From Candidatus Rhodoferax randersensis (GTDB taxonomy: Bacteria > Pseudomonadota > Gammaproteobacteria > Burkholderiales > Burkholderiaceae_C): DNA of 64,000 nt. Positions 35,753 through 45,078 of the stretch are shown piece after piece; the first letter of the stretch is position 1, and each line of letters opens with the position of its first letter. The notes under the pieces are model-generated. The model saw nothing but the letters and a program-made list of their open reading frames with translations, did no database searches and was not told where the DNA came from. Where the stretch lies: NCBI GenBank assembly GCA_016718155.1, contig JADKEH010000002.1:62001-126000 (forward strand), in the 5' to 3' direction. The position numbers were made by a program, and so were the translations under genes.

Positions 35753-36889
35753 TCAGGGCCGCGCCGCCTCGGAAACGGGTCGTCGCGTGCTCTGACGCGC
35801 GACCAGGTGCGGCGTAACAACAGGACTTGCGACGCTGGGCTCGGTGCGCCCGGCGGCCAGCCCGCTGGTGTTGCGATCGTTTGCGATCTCAGCCAACACA
35901 CGCTGGCCCGTGCTCAGCCCGATGCCGTAGCGCGGCACTGCCAGCGTGCTCAGGCCGCCCATGATTTGCCCGGCGATCGGCATGTCGCCAAAGCCCATGA
36001 TGCCCAGTTGCGCCGGAATCGCGATGCCCTGCTCCAATGCTTGCAGGCAGGCACCCGCCGCAAAGTAGTCGTTCGAGAAGGCCAACACCTCGGGCAAGGC
36101 GCGCGCGTCGATCAGGCCTTGCAGCACTTTGCGCCCGGCGGCCATCGGCTCTCCTTGTGGCGCCTTGACCACGCGAATCTGCTTGCCAGCCTTCGCCCCC
36201 GCCGCGACAAAACCCTGTCGTCGTTCATGCGCACGCAAGTCACCGACCACGCTACTTTCAACAAAGACGATCTGCTGGTAGCCACACTGACTCAGGTGCT
36301 CGAACATGGCCCGACCTGCCTTGCCGTGGTTGAAGCCAATCTGAATGAACTCTGCACGCCCAGGTGTTTGATCCCACATTTCGATCACCGGCACCCCCTG
36401 CGCCTTGGCCTGACGCATCATCAGCACCGATGCATCACTGTGGTGTCGACCGGTGACCACCAGGGCCGACGGCGCCCACCCCAATACCGCCCGAATCTGA
36501 TCTTCCTCACGCGCCAGGCTGTACCCGGTGGCCGCCAACAGCAGCTCCAGGCCGTCGGCCTGCAAGGCGTCGGACAGGCCCTGGATGGTTTCGGCAAAGA
36601 TCGAGTTGGCGATATTGGGCACCAGCGCCGCCACGATGCGCGAGCGGCCACTGGCCAGCAAGCCGGCCGACTTGTTGGGCGCATAACCCAACTGCTTGAT
36701 CGCCAACTGCACTTTCTCGGCGGTTTTGGCCGAGACGCGAAGCGGTTCCCGCAAGGTACGGCTCACGGTCATGGCGGTAACCCCGGCGTGACGCGCCACA
36801 TCGGCCAAGGTGGCACGGCCATGCGTTTTGCGCCGCTTCTCATCTGTGACTTGTGGGCGGTGAGCAGAGGTCTTCTCAGGGTTTGCCAT
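35753..36889 (-). CDS. LacI-family transcriptional regulator
   Basis: 378 residues. The N-terminal helix-turn-helix and hinge are complete: ATLADVARHAGVTAMTVSRT near 26-45 and NKSAGLLASGRSRIVAALVP at 72-91. The rest is a periplasmic-binding-protein-like effector domain (FGDMPIAGQIMGGLSTLAVP). It most resembles the GntR-gluconate/ketogluconate branch of LacI regulators, consistent with a sugar-acid effector. It reads toward the TonB receptor gene (12-bp gap) and away from the dehydratase gene, with a 14-bp operator 28 bp upstream of its own start, so autoregulation and control of the dehydratase and receptor are likely. Confidence 0.88.
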   Translation of the reverse strand: MANPEKTSAHRPQVTDEKRRKTHGRATLADVARHAGVTAMTVSRTLREPLRVSAKTAEKVQLAIKQLGYAPNKSAGLLASGRSRIVAALVPNIANSIFAETIQGLSDALQADGLELLLAATGYSLAREEDQIRAVLGWAPSALVVTGRHHSDASVLMMRQAKAQGVPVIEMWDQTPGRAEFIQIGFNHGKAGRAMFEHLSQCGYQQIVFVESSVVGDLRAHERRQGFVAAGAKAGKQIRVVKAPQGEPMAAGRKVLQGLIDARALPEVLAFSNDYFAAGACLQALEQGIAIPAQLGIMGFGDMPIAGQIMGGLSTLAVPRYGIGLSTGQRVLAEIANDRNTSGLAAGRTEPSVASPVVTPHLVARQSTRRPVSEAARP

Positions 36890-36915
36890 GATGACTGATT
36901 CAATTCAAAGGGGTA

Positions 36916-36945
36916 ATGTTAGCGCTAACACCATGGTCATGACAA
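36916..36945 (-). promoter_or_regulatory. LacI-type operator and regulator promoter
   Basis: The palindrome TGTTAGCGCTAACA (36917-36930) overlaps a minus-strand promoter for the regulator gene: TTGTCA (36940-36945) and TAACAT (36916-36921), 18 bp apart. The same gap must hold the promoter for the dehydratase gene on the plus strand (start 37100), which I cannot place with confidence. Confidence 0.75.
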
Positions 36946-37099
36946 CCATCATTTTTGGTTAACGAACAATGCAAGATCCGGCGCCATTTCCCACACACGA
37001 CCTCCGCACGCGCAATGGGCCCAGCACTGCGAGCCGGAGCCTGAGCGTATCCGCTGCCCTTGCCACCAGTCGCTGTACCCTGACATTAGAGCCCAAAGC

Positions 37100-38830
37100 A
37101 TGAGACAACTATCGGAGCTGCGCAGTCGGCGATGGTTCGACGATGCCGGCATGCGCGGCTTTGCGCATCGGCAACGGATGCAGCAGTATGGCGCCCGGCG
37201 CGAAGATGTGATGGAGCGCCCCATGGTGGCCATCATCAATACCTGGAGTGATCTGTCGCCCTGCCACGCGCACTTACGCGAGCGCGCCGAGTCGGTCAAA
37301 CGCGGCATCCTGATGGCCGGCGGTTTTCCTGTTGAATTGCCCGCCATGAGTCTGGGCGAAGTGCTGGTAAAGCCCACCACCATGCTCTACCGCAACTTCC
37401 TGGCGATGGAAGTCGAAGAGTTGCTGCGCAGCCTGCCCTGCGATGGTGTGGTGCTGCTGGCAGGCTGCGACAAGACCACGCCGGGCACCCTGATGGGCGC
37501 CATCAGCATGGACATCCCCACGCTGTTTTGCCCGGCCGGCCCCATGCTCAATGACCGGCATGTCCAAAACGGCGTGACGCGCTGCATTGGGGCCGGCACG
37601 CACACCCGCATGTTCTGGGACGATCACCAGGCCGGAACGCTGAGCGCGGCGGCACTCGTTGATCTGGAAGCCCGTATGACACGGTCACCGGGCACCTGCA
37701 ACACGATGGGTACGGCCTCAACGCTGACTTCGATGGTGGACGCCCTGGGCCTGAGCCTGCCGGGTGCCAGCAGCATCCCGGCCATGGACTCGGCCCACAC
37801 CCGCATGGCCACCAGTTGTGGTGAGCGCATGGTGCAGATGATTTGGGAGGATTTGAAACCCTCGCGCATCCTGACCCGGGGGTCGTTCCAAAACGCCGTG
37901 GCGGTCCAGATGGCGCTGGGCGGCTCCACCAATGCCGCCATTCACGTGATTGCCATGGCGCGCCGCGCCGGCATCGCCCTGACGCTGGCCGACCTCGATG
38001 CCATCGGCCGCGACATGCCCGTGCTGGTCAACGTGTTTCCGACTGGCGACCGCCTGATGGAGGACTTTTACTACGCCGGCGGCCTGCTCGCCTTGATGAA
38101 GACGATTGAGTCACGGCTCAGTCTGGACGAGCTCACCGTCACTGGGACCACGGTGCGCGCCAATGTGGCGCAGGCGCAGGTTCATGACGCTGAAGTGATT
38201 CGCCCCTTGCACAACCCAGCTAGCGTCAAAGGAGCGCTTGCCGTGCTGTACGGCAATCTGGCCCCCGATGGCGCGGTGCTCAAACCCAGTGCCGCGACCG
38301 ACCGCTTGATGACCCACACCGGGCGTGCCCTTGTCTTTGACAGTCAGCCCGAAATGCTCAAAGCCATGGCGGATGAGACCTTGGACTGCGACGAAAACAC
38401 GGTCCTGGTGCTGCGCAACGCCGGACCGGTCGGCGCCCCCGGCATGCCCGAATGGGGTAACCTGCCCATCCCCGCGAAGTTGCTCAAACTCGGTGTGCGC
38501 GACATGCTGCGTTTGTCCGATGCCCGCATGAGTGGCACGCACTACGGCACCTGCGTGCTGCACATTGCGCCGGAGGCGGCGATCGGCGGGCCGCTGGCTC
38601 TGGTGCAGACCGGTGACCTGATCGAGCTCGACGTCGCCAAGCGTTTGCTGCAGTTGCAGGTATCCGACGACGAACTGGCCCGCCGCCGCGCGCTCTGGCG
38701 CGCCCCGGTTCAGCCGATCCAACGTGGCTTCACGCGCTTGTACCAGGACCACGTGACCCAGGCCAACGATGGCTGTGACTTTGATTTTCTGGAAGGCACG
38801 GCGGCAACGCCCGAGCCGGACATCTTCTGA
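37100..38830 (+). CDS. IlvD/Edd-family sugar-acid dehydratase, candidate 6-deoxy-6-sulfogluconate dehydratase
   Basis: 576 residues of the iron-sulfur dehydratase family that turns sugar acids into 2-keto-3-deoxy acids. Three Cys ligands of the [2Fe-2S] cluster are present: Cys55 (SDLSPCHAHL), Cys123 (AGCDKTTPGT) and Cys200 (GTCNTMGTAS); Asp124 and Lys125 would bind Mg. The size and ALGGSTNAAIHVIAMARRAG fit the arabinonate/xylonate/gluconate branch rather than IlvD proper. In the sulfo-Entner-Doudoroff pathway a member of this family dehydrates 6-deoxy-6-sulfogluconate. The neighbouring HpcH/HpaI aldolase and sulfolactate genes make that assignment attractive, but another acid such as arabinonate or galactonate is possible. 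Confidence 0.85.
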   Translation: MRQLSELRSRRWFDDAGMRGFAHRQRMQQYGARREDVMERPMVAIINTWSDLSPCHAHLRERAESVKRGILMAGGFPVELPAMSLGEVLVKPTTMLYRNFLAMEVEELLRSLPCDGVVLLAGCDKTTPGTLMGAISMDIPTLFCPAGPMLNDRHVQNGVTRCIGAGTHTRMFWDDHQAGTLSAAALVDLEARMTRSPGTCNTMGTASTLTSMVDALGLSLPGASSIPAMDSAHTRMATSCGERMVQMIWEDLKPSRILTRGSFQNAVAVQMALGGSTNAAIHVIAMARRAGIALTLADLDAIGRDMPVLVNVFPTGDRLMEDFYYAGGLLALMKTIESRLSLDELTVTGTTVRANVAQAQVHDAEVIRPLHNPASVKGALAVLYGNLAPDGAVLKPSAATDRLMTHTGRALVFDSQPEMLKAMADETLDCDENTVLVLRNAGPVGAPGMPEWGNLPIPAKLLKLGVRDMLRLSDARMSGTHYGTCVLHIAPEAAIGGPLALVQTGDLIELDVAKRLLQLQVSDDELARRRALWRAPVQPIQRGFTRLYQDHVTQANDGCDFDFLEGTAATPEPDIF

Positions 38831-38886
38831 CGCCCACGTGTACCGTTGCTAGCATTCACCCACCAAACCACCAGTCTGCCTACTCC

Positions 38887-39684
38887 ATGCAAAACCCATT
38901 CAAAGCCATGCTCGCCCGCCAGAACCTGGCTGCGGGCTATCCCGTGGGCAGTTGGATCATGTCAGCGTCGCCGCTGCTGGCCGAAGCCATCGGCTGGGCT
39001 GGATTTGACTGGGCCGTGGTCGACATGGAGCACAGTCCGCTGGACCAAATGGAGGTCATTCATCTGCTGCAGGCGGTGGCTGGCACACCCATGTTGCCGA
39101 TCACCCGCGTGCCCTGGAACGACACGGTGATGATCAAACGCGTGCTCGATGCCGGTGCGCAAACCCTGATGCTGCCGTTCATTCAAAACGTGGACGAGGC
39201 CCGCCGGGCGGTGGCCGCCGCCCGCTACCCGCCGCACGGCGTGCGCGGCATGGCCGCCATGAGTCGGGGCTCGCGCTTTGGCACCGTGAAGGACTATTTC
39301 AAAGTCGCCAACGAGGGCGTCAGCGTGCTGTTGCAGATTGAAACGCCGCAGGCCATGGCGCAAGTCGCAGCCATTGCTCATGTGCCGGGTGTGGACGCCC
39401 TCTTCTTTGGGCCGGGCGACCTCAGTGGCGCCATGGGTCATGTGGGCGACCTGATGCATGAGGAGGTGGTAAGCCTCATGGCCGAGGGCGTCAAACACTG
39501 TCACGCGGCCGGCAAACCGGTGGGTACCGTGGGCGGCACACCCGAAGCCGTGGCGATCTACCGTGCCGCCGGGTTTGACTACATCGCCTGCGCGTCGGAC
39601 CTGGGGCTCATGATGCGTGCCGCCACCGCCGCGCTGTCGACGATTCGCGCACAGGACATCGTCTTGCCCGCCCAGGGCTACTGA
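38887..39684 (+). CDS. HpcH/HpaI-family class II aldolase, candidate KDSG aldolase
   Basis: 265 residues. The metal-dependent pyruvate aldolase motifs are all visible: VVDMEHSPLD with catalytic His49, Arg74 (ITRVPWND), metal ligand Glu152 (LLQIETPQA) and Asp178 (FFGPGDLSG). Such enzymes split 2-keto-3-deoxy acids to pyruvate and an aldehyde. In sulfo-ED the equivalent HpcH/HpaI enzyme cleaves 2-keto-3,6-dideoxy-6-sulfogluconate to pyruvate and 3-sulfolactaldehyde. It starts 56 bp after the dehydratase and 14 bp before the ABC ATPase gene, in one operon. Alternatives are ketodeoxy-rhamnonate or -glucarate aldolase. Confidence 0.85.
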   Translation: MQNPFKAMLARQNLAAGYPVGSWIMSASPLLAEAIGWAGFDWAVVDMEHSPLDQMEVIHLLQAVAGTPMLPITRVPWNDTVMIKRVLDAGAQTLMLPFIQNVDEARRAVAAARYPPHGVRGMAAMSRGSRFGTVKDYFKVANEGVSVLLQIETPQAMAQVAAIAHVPGVDALFFGPGDLSGAMGHVGDLMHEEVVSLMAEGVKHCHAAGKPVGTVGGTPEAVAIYRAAGFDYIACASDLGLMMRAATAALSTIRAQDIVLPAQGY

Positions 39685-39697
39685 ACAGCGCAGCACC

Positions 39698-40771
39698 ATG
39701 GCCAAGGTCGAACTCAAACAGGTGGTGAAGTCCTACGACGGCGGTACTCAGGTCATTCACGGCGTCGACCTGGAGGTTCGCCATGGCGAGTTCGTGGTGT
39801 TCGTGGGACCGTCGGGTTGTGGCAAGTCCACCTTGCTGCGCATGATTGCGGGTCTGGAGGACATCACCGGCGGCGACGTGCTGATTGATGGCAAGCGCGT
39901 CAACGACGAGCCGCCACGCCATCGCGACATTGCCATGGTGTTTCAGGACTACGCGCTGTACCCGCACAAGACCTTGTACGAAAACATGGCGTTTGGCTTG
40001 CGCCTGCGCAAGACGCCCGAAGACGAAATCAAACGCCGGGTGATGGACGCCGCGCGGCTCTTGCGCATCGACCACATGCTCGATCGCAGGCCCGCCGCGC
40101 TGTCCGGTGGTCAGCGTCAGCGCGTGGCCATTGGCCGCGCCATCGTGCGCCAGCCCAAAGTGTTCTTGTTTGACGAGCCGCTGTCGAACCTGGACGCCCA
40201 GTTGCGCAGCGAAATGCGCACCGAGATCAAGAAGCTGCACCAGCGCCTGGGCGCCACCATCATCTACGTGACGCACGACCAGGTGGAAGCCATGACGCTG
40301 GCCGACCGCATTGCGGTGTTGAGCGCCGGGCACGTGATGCAATACGCCACGCCGCATCAGATCTACAACACGCCGGCGGCATTGTTTGTGGCCGGTTTTA
40401 CCGGCTCGCCTGCGATGAACTTGATCGCGTGCACTCTGCACGGCGGCCAGCTTGACTTGGGCGGCGCGGTGTTTCAAGCGCCTGCCTTGTTGGCCGAGAA
40501 AGCCGCTGGCGCGCAGCAGTGGACCTTTGGCATTCGACCCGAAAACATCACGCTGTCGCCGCAGCTTGGCGACGTGCAACTGCAGGCCACGGTAGTGATC
40601 ACCGAGCCTCTGGGAGCCGAGACGCTGGTAACCTTTCAAATAGGCCAAGGCGAGCTGGTGGCGCGTTGCCCCGCGAGCTTTGCAGTCGCACCCCAGACCT
40701 CCATGCCGGTGTACCTGTCGCCGGAACACATGCACCTGTTTGATGCCAAGTCCGGCCTGGCGCTGCGCTGA
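39698..40771 (+). CDS. Sugar ABC transporter ATP-binding protein (UgpC/MalK type), locus 2
   Basis: 357 residues from the ATG at 39698. Walker A GPSGCGKST, Q-loop VFQDYALYP, signature LSGGQRQRVAIGRAI, Walker B VFLFDEPLSNLD and H-loop YVTHDQVEAMT are all intact, and the C-terminal regulatory fold includes GSPAMNLIA and FGIRPENITLS. It powers the importer formed by the next three genes. Gene order is ATPase, binding protein, permease, permease, unlike locus 1, so this is an independent system. It is a paralogue of the locus 1 ATPase. Confidence 0.9.
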   Translation: MAKVELKQVVKSYDGGTQVIHGVDLEVRHGEFVVFVGPSGCGKSTLLRMIAGLEDITGGDVLIDGKRVNDEPPRHRDIAMVFQDYALYPHKTLYENMAFGLRLRKTPEDEIKRRVMDAARLLRIDHMLDRRPAALSGGQRQRVAIGRAIVRQPKVFLFDEPLSNLDAQLRSEMRTEIKKLHQRLGATIIYVTHDQVEAMTLADRIAVLSAGHVMQYATPHQIYNTPAALFVAGFTGSPAMNLIACTLHGGQLDLGGAVFQAPALLAEKAAGAQQWTFGIRPENITLSPQLGDVQLQATVVITEPLGAETLVTFQIGQGELVARCPASFAVAPQTSMPVYLSPEHMHLFDAKSGLALR

Positions 40772-40828
40772 GCGCAGATTTCCGGATGCCCTCTCACCCC
40801 AACCGGCCACCACCCTAAGGAGACCATC

Positions 40829-42091
40829 ATGAAACGTAACCAAGTCCTGGCGCTATTGGGCCTTAGCCTGGGCATCACGCTGGCGTCGAGTGCATTCGCG
40901 CAAACCACCGCGCTGCGAGTCTTCTCCGGTGGCCAGAACCAGCGGCCCGACCTGATGCGCAAGCTGTTTGACGAGTACCAAAAGGCCAACCCCAACGTCA
41001 AGATCAGCATCGAGACTGGCGGCGCCACCTCCGAACTACAGCGGCAATACTTGTCCACCGTGCTCAATGCCAAGGACTCGGCCATCGACGTCTACCTGAT
41101 CGACATTGTCAATCCGGCGCAGTACATGGGCGCCGGCTGGCTGGAGCCACTCGACAGTTACGTGGGCGGTGCCGCCGCCATGAAGCCCTATCTTCCGGTC
41201 TACGCGCAGTCCAACGTTGTGGGTGGCAAGGTGGCCGCCCTGCCGGCCTTTGCAGACGCCATGTTCATGTACTACCGCAAGGATTTGCTGGACAAATACA
41301 GCATCAAGCAGCCCAAGACCTGGGATGAACTCGCCGCAGCCGCCAAACGAATTCAGGACGGCGAGAAGAACCCCAACCTGCAGGGCCTGTCGATCCAGGG
41401 GGCACCGATTGAAGGCGCGGTGTGCACGTTTCTGTTGCCCTACTGGAGCATGGGAAAGGCCTTTAACGACGCTGCGGGCAAGTTGACGCTGGACAAGGAA
41501 GCCGCCGCCAAAGGTATGCACATGTGGCTCAAATTGGTCGACCAGGGGGTGATGAAGAAGAACATTGCCGAGGTCACCACACCAGCCACGGTCAATGAGT
41601 TCAAAGCTGGACACGTCGCATTCGCCATCAATTGGTCGTTTGCCTGGGACCGCTTCAACGACGACCCGGACAGCCAGGTCAAGGGCAAGGTCGGCGTGAT
41701 GCCCTTGCCAGCGGTTGAAGGCGGCAAAAGCGCGACCTGTGTCGGTGGCTGGCAGTGGGCGGTGAGCGCGTTTAGCAAGAACAAGGCCGAGTCGGCAAAA
41801 CTGGTGCAGTTCATGGCCGCTGCGTCGGCCAGCAAGTTCCTGGCCGTCCAGGGCTCACTGCTGCCCACGTTTCAGAGCGTTTACGCCGACGCCGACGTGG
41901 TCAGGCAGGTGCCCTGGTTCAAGGATGCCGCCGCGGTGGTGGTGGCAGGCCAGGCCCGGCCCATGAGTGCGCGCTACGGCGAGGTCAGTGACGCCATTCG
42001 CACCACCACCAGTGCCATTCTGGCGCGAACCAAAACGCCGACCGAGGGGGTGGCCGATATCGAGTCTCGACTCCAGCGGGTGATGCGCTAG
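40829..42091 (+). CDS. Sugar ABC transporter substrate-binding protein, locus 2
   Basis: 420 residues with a strong TAAGGAG site 8 bp before the ATG and a signal peptide (LGLSLGITLASSAFAQ). The mature part starts TTALRVFSGGQNQRPDL and shows the family-1 binding-protein fold (DVYLIDIVNPAQYMGAGWLE, FAINWSFAWDRFND). It is of the trehalose/maltose-like class that binds sugars or their derivatives. By context it should bind the sugar taken in by the TonB receptor; in other sulfoquinovose loci the equivalent protein binds sulfoquinovosyl glycerol. The specificity here is unproven. Confidence 0.88.
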   Translation: MKRNQVLALLGLSLGITLASSAFAQTTALRVFSGGQNQRPDLMRKLFDEYQKANPNVKISIETGGATSELQRQYLSTVLNAKDSAIDVYLIDIVNPAQYMGAGWLEPLDSYVGGAAAMKPYLPVYAQSNVVGGKVAALPAFADAMFMYYRKDLLDKYSIKQPKTWDELAAAAKRIQDGEKNPNLQGLSIQGAPIEGAVCTFLLPYWSMGKAFNDAAGKLTLDKEAAAKGMHMWLKLVDQGVMKKNIAEVTTPATVNEFKAGHVAFAINWSFAWDRFNDDPDSQVKGKVGVMPLPAVEGGKSATCVGGWQWAVSAFSKNKAESAKLVQFMAAASASKFLAVQGSLLPTFQSVYADADVVRQVPWFKDAAAVVVAGQARPMSARYGEVSDAIRTTTSAILARTKTPTEGVADIESRLQRVMR

Positions 42092-42128
42092 GCCACGTCG
42101 CACCCGCAGAACCCGTCGCGCTGGCAAC

Positions 42129-43019
42129 ATGCTGTCACTGACCAAACTCCGAGACCCGTCCGAGCGGGCCTTGGGATGGATTTTGCTGGCGCCGGCCTTT
42201 GTCCTGCTGGCGCTGATTGTGGTCTACCCGATTGGCAAACTGGTGTACAACAGTTTTTTTGACTTGCGCCTGTCCGGTGGCAGTGGCGCCTTCAAGTTTG
42301 TTGGCTTCGAGAACTACGTCGAGATCTGGCGTGACAAGGACTTCTGGAACGCGACCCGAAACACCGCGCTGATCACCTTGATCACAGTGCCCGGGGCCCT
42401 GATCGTCGGCCTGGGCCTGGCGATGCTGGCCAACCTGCCCTTCAAGCGCCAGTGGCCGGTGCGCTTGGCCCTGCTCTTGCCCTGGGCGCTGCCACTGTCG
42501 TTCGCCGGGCTGATCTTTGCGTGGTTTTTCCACACCGAGTATGGCGTGGTCAATGATGTGATGCGCCGCCTGGGGCTAGAGCCGACCATGTGGCTGCTGC
42601 GCCCAAACTGGGCCTTTGCGGCAATCTGCCTGACGATCATCTGGAAGACCAGCTCATTCATGGCGCTGATCCTGCTGGCCGGGCTTCAGATGATCCCGAA
42701 GTCCTTGTACGAGGCGGCCGAGGTGGATGGCGCCAACCGGTGGCAGCAGTTCTGCCAGATTACGCTGCCCATGCTGATGCCCAGCATCATCGTGGCGCTG
42801 ATCTTTCGCACCATCACGGCGCTACAGACCTTTGACATTCCCTACACCATGACCAAAGGCGGCCCGGGCAACAGCACCGAGACGCTGGCCATGCTGATTC
42901 ACAAGACCACCATCGAGTACCTTGACCTGGGTTACGGCTCCACGCTGGCGGTTTGCATGTTCCTGCTGTCCATGTGCGTGACGGCGGTCTACCTCAAACG
43001 CATCGGGAGCAGCGCATGA
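42129..43019 (+). CDS. Sugar ABC transporter permease (MalF type), locus 2
   Basis: 296 residues, six membrane segments starting WILLAPAFVLLALIVVYPIG. The EAA loop is YEAAEVDGANRWQQFCQITLP near 195-215. LNTYSA is absent here but FDIPYTMTKGGPGNSTETLA is the usual sequence of first permeases. It follows the binding protein by 37 bp, and its stop overlaps the next permease start in ATGA. Confidence 0.9.
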   Translation: MLSLTKLRDPSERALGWILLAPAFVLLALIVVYPIGKLVYNSFFDLRLSGGSGAFKFVGFENYVEIWRDKDFWNATRNTALITLITVPGALIVGLGLAMLANLPFKRQWPVRLALLLPWALPLSFAGLIFAWFFHTEYGVVNDVMRRLGLEPTMWLLRPNWAFAAICLTIIWKTSSFMALILLAGLQMIPKSLYEAAEVDGANRWQQFCQITLPMLMPSIIVALIFRTITALQTFDIPYTMTKGGPGNSTETLAMLIHKTTIEYLDLGYGSTLAVCMFLLSMCVTAVYLKRIGSSA

Positions 43020-43873
43020 CACCGCACACACGCGCCGGCGTGGGCGCCGGTTTCTGGTCCTCGCCTCGGCTGCGCTGGGTCGCCGCGGCGATGGTGGTCG
43101 TGAACGGATTTTTTCCCGCTGTGTGGATCCTGTTCACCTCGCTCAAAGCCGAGGTAGAACTGGTACAAAAGCCCATCACCTGGTGGCCCCAGGCACCAAC
43201 GCTGCACAACTATGTGCAGGCGTTCACCGACCAGCCCTTGCTCAAATACCTGGCCAACAGCCTGATCGTGGCCGGGCTGGCCACAGTGTGTTCCCTGTTG
43301 GTGTCGGCCTGCGCGGCCTACGCTATCGCGCGGCTCAATCTGAAGCATCGCCAACTGATCCTCACCGCCATTGTGGCTTCCAGCATGTTCCCGCTGGTCA
43401 CCTTGCTGGTGCCGGTGTTCGAGACCATGCGTGCGCTGAACCTGCTCAACACCTACTCCGCGCTGGTGTTGCCCTACATCGTGCTGAATCTGCCGGTCTG
43501 CACGCTGGTACTGGTGAGCTTCTTTCAGAGTATTCCGAAGGATCTGGAAAACGCCGCCATGATCGACGGCTGCACCCGCCTGGGAACCTTGTGGCACGTG
43601 GTGATTCCGCTGGCCGCGCCGGGCGTGTTCACGGCCGGCATTCTGGCGTTTGTCAATGCCTGGGATGAGTTCTTGCTGGCGCTTTCGCTCAACTCCAGTG
43701 CCAGCATGCGCACCCTGCCGGTGGGTATCACCATGTACCAGGGGGAGTTCAGTTTTCCGTGGCCCATTATTTCGGCGGCCTTGATCATTGCCATCGTACC
43801 GATTGCGGTGCTGATTGCTATCTTTCAGGAACGTGTGGTGGGCGGCTTGACGCAAGGAGGTTTGAAGGGATGA
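43016..43873 (+). CDS. Sugar ABC transporter permease (MalG type), locus 2
   Basis: 285 residues from the ATG at 43016, overlapping the preceding stop by four bases; a start further upstream in the frame would run through the previous gene. Membrane segments begin WVAAAMVVVNGFFPAVWILF and the EAA loop is ENAAMIDGCTRLGTLWHVVIP near 185-205, then FVNAWDEFLLALSLN. It completes the importer. The last four bases overlap the next gene, so ABC transport and the Gfo/Idh/MocA protein are translated together. Confidence 0.9.
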   Translation: MTPHTRAGVGAGFWSSPRLRWVAAAMVVVNGFFPAVWILFTSLKAEVELVQKPITWWPQAPTLHNYVQAFTDQPLLKYLANSLIVAGLATVCSLLVSACAAYAIARLNLKHRQLILTAIVASSMFPLVTLLVPVFETMRALNLLNTYSALVLPYIVLNLPVCTLVLVSFFQSIPKDLENAAMIDGCTRLGTLWHVVIPLAAPGVFTAGILAFVNAWDEFLLALSLNSSASMRTLPVGITMYQGEFSFPWPIISAALIIAIVPIAVLIAIFQERVVGGLTQGGLKG

Positions 43874-45021
43874 CACAGACTATTCGCTACGGCATCATCG
43901 GCTGCGGCAGCATGGGCCGCGAGCACATCGAGAACATCCTGGCATTGGGGCATTCGACGGTGACGGCGCTGGCCGACCCGCACGCCCTCAGCCGCGAACT
44001 TGCGCTAGGCCTGCTGGAGGGTGCGGCCACTGCACCGGCCGTGTTTGAGCGCTATCAGGACCTGCTTGAAGCCAATGTCTGCGACGCGGTTGTGATCGCC
44101 ACACCCAACTTCACCCACGCCGAGGTGATGCGCCACGCTTTGCCCACCGACGCCCATCTGTTGATTGAAAAACCGCTGTGTACCACCCTGAGTGACTGCG
44201 CTGATCTGGTTCAACGTGCCAAGGGCCGTGCCAGCATTGTTTGGGTGGCGCAGGAATACCGCTACATGCCACCGGTGGCAGAAATGATTCGACTGGCCCA
44301 TGCTGGCGAGATTGGCACCTTGCACCAGGTGGCAATCCGGGAGCACCGCGAGCCGTTCTACCCAAAGGTGGGCGACTGGAATCGCTTCAACGTCAACACC
44401 GGCGGCACCCTGGTTGAGAAGTGCTGCCACTACTTCAACCTGATGGAACTGATTCTGCAGGAGCAGGCTGTGCGCGTTTTTGCCACCGGCGGCCAACGCG
44501 TCAACCACCTGGCGGAGCGTTACGCCGGCCCAAACGGCCAAAGCGTGCCCGACATTCTGGACAGCGCCTATGTGGTGGTGGAATACGCCAGTGGCGCCCG
44601 CGCCATGCTCGACTTGTGTATGTTCGCCGAGAACTCCACCGACAACGAGCACATTGTGATCGTGGGTGATGAGGGCAAGCTGGAGTCGCTGATACCGTCG
44701 CTGGTCCTGCGTCATGGTCGGCGTGCCGACTGGGGTCAGCGCAAGGTGTGGGGTGAACCATCGGGCAGCGGCCGCGGTGTGTCGCATCGGCGCGTCTGGG
44801 ACACCAACATCAAATACGCTGGGCAGCACTTTGGCGCGTCGTTCATTGAGCACCAGCGTTTTGCGCACGCGATTCGCAATGGACTGGCGGCCGAAGTGTC
44901 GCTGGAGGAAGGGATGCGCTGCGTGGCCGTTGGCCTCGCCGCGCATCGCAGCATCGATACCGGCCTGCCTGTGCTGCTCAGTGATGTGTTGAGCAACCCG
45001 TCGCGCAGCGCTATGATTTGA
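43870..45021 (+). CDS. Gfo/Idh/MocA-family protein, candidate NAD-dependent sulfoquinovosidase or sugar dehydrogenase
   Basis: 383 residues from the ATG at 43870, coupled to the permease. An N-terminal Rossmann fold (YGIIGCGSMGREH) binds NAD(P); HLLIEKPLCTTLSD near 100 holds the family EKP motif with the catalytic Lys, and KVGDWNRFNVNTGGTLVEKCC near 170 includes the second motif with His (CCHYFNLME) of the C-terminal domain. Family members are oxidoreductases, but NAD-dependent glycosidases with this fold are known, including the GH188 sulfoquinovosidases. Location inside a candidate sulfoquinovose locus that has no classical sulfoquinovosidase makes that role possible; simple sugar dehydrogenase is the alternative. 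Confidence 0.8.
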   Translation: MTQTIRYGIIGCGSMGREHIENILALGHSTVTALADPHALSRELALGLLEGAATAPAVFERYQDLLEANVCDAVVIATPNFTHAEVMRHALPTDAHLLIEKPLCTTLSDCADLVQRAKGRASIVWVAQEYRYMPPVAEMIRLAHAGEIGTLHQVAIREHREPFYPKVGDWNRFNVNTGGTLVEKCCHYFNLMELILQEQAVRVFATGGQRVNHLAERYAGPNGQSVPDILDSAYVVVEYASGARAMLDLCMFAENSTDNEHIVIVGDEGKLESLIPSLVLRHGRRADWGQRKVWGEPSGSGRGVSHRRVWDTNIKYAGQHFGASFIEHQRFAHAIRNGLAAEVSLEEGMRCVAVGLAAHRSIDTGLPVLLSDVLSNPSRSAMI

Positions 45022-45078
45022 CGCGCCTGATTTCCCCTGGCCCTGGCCTTGCTTGTTTCTGCACACACCCGCTTACCC

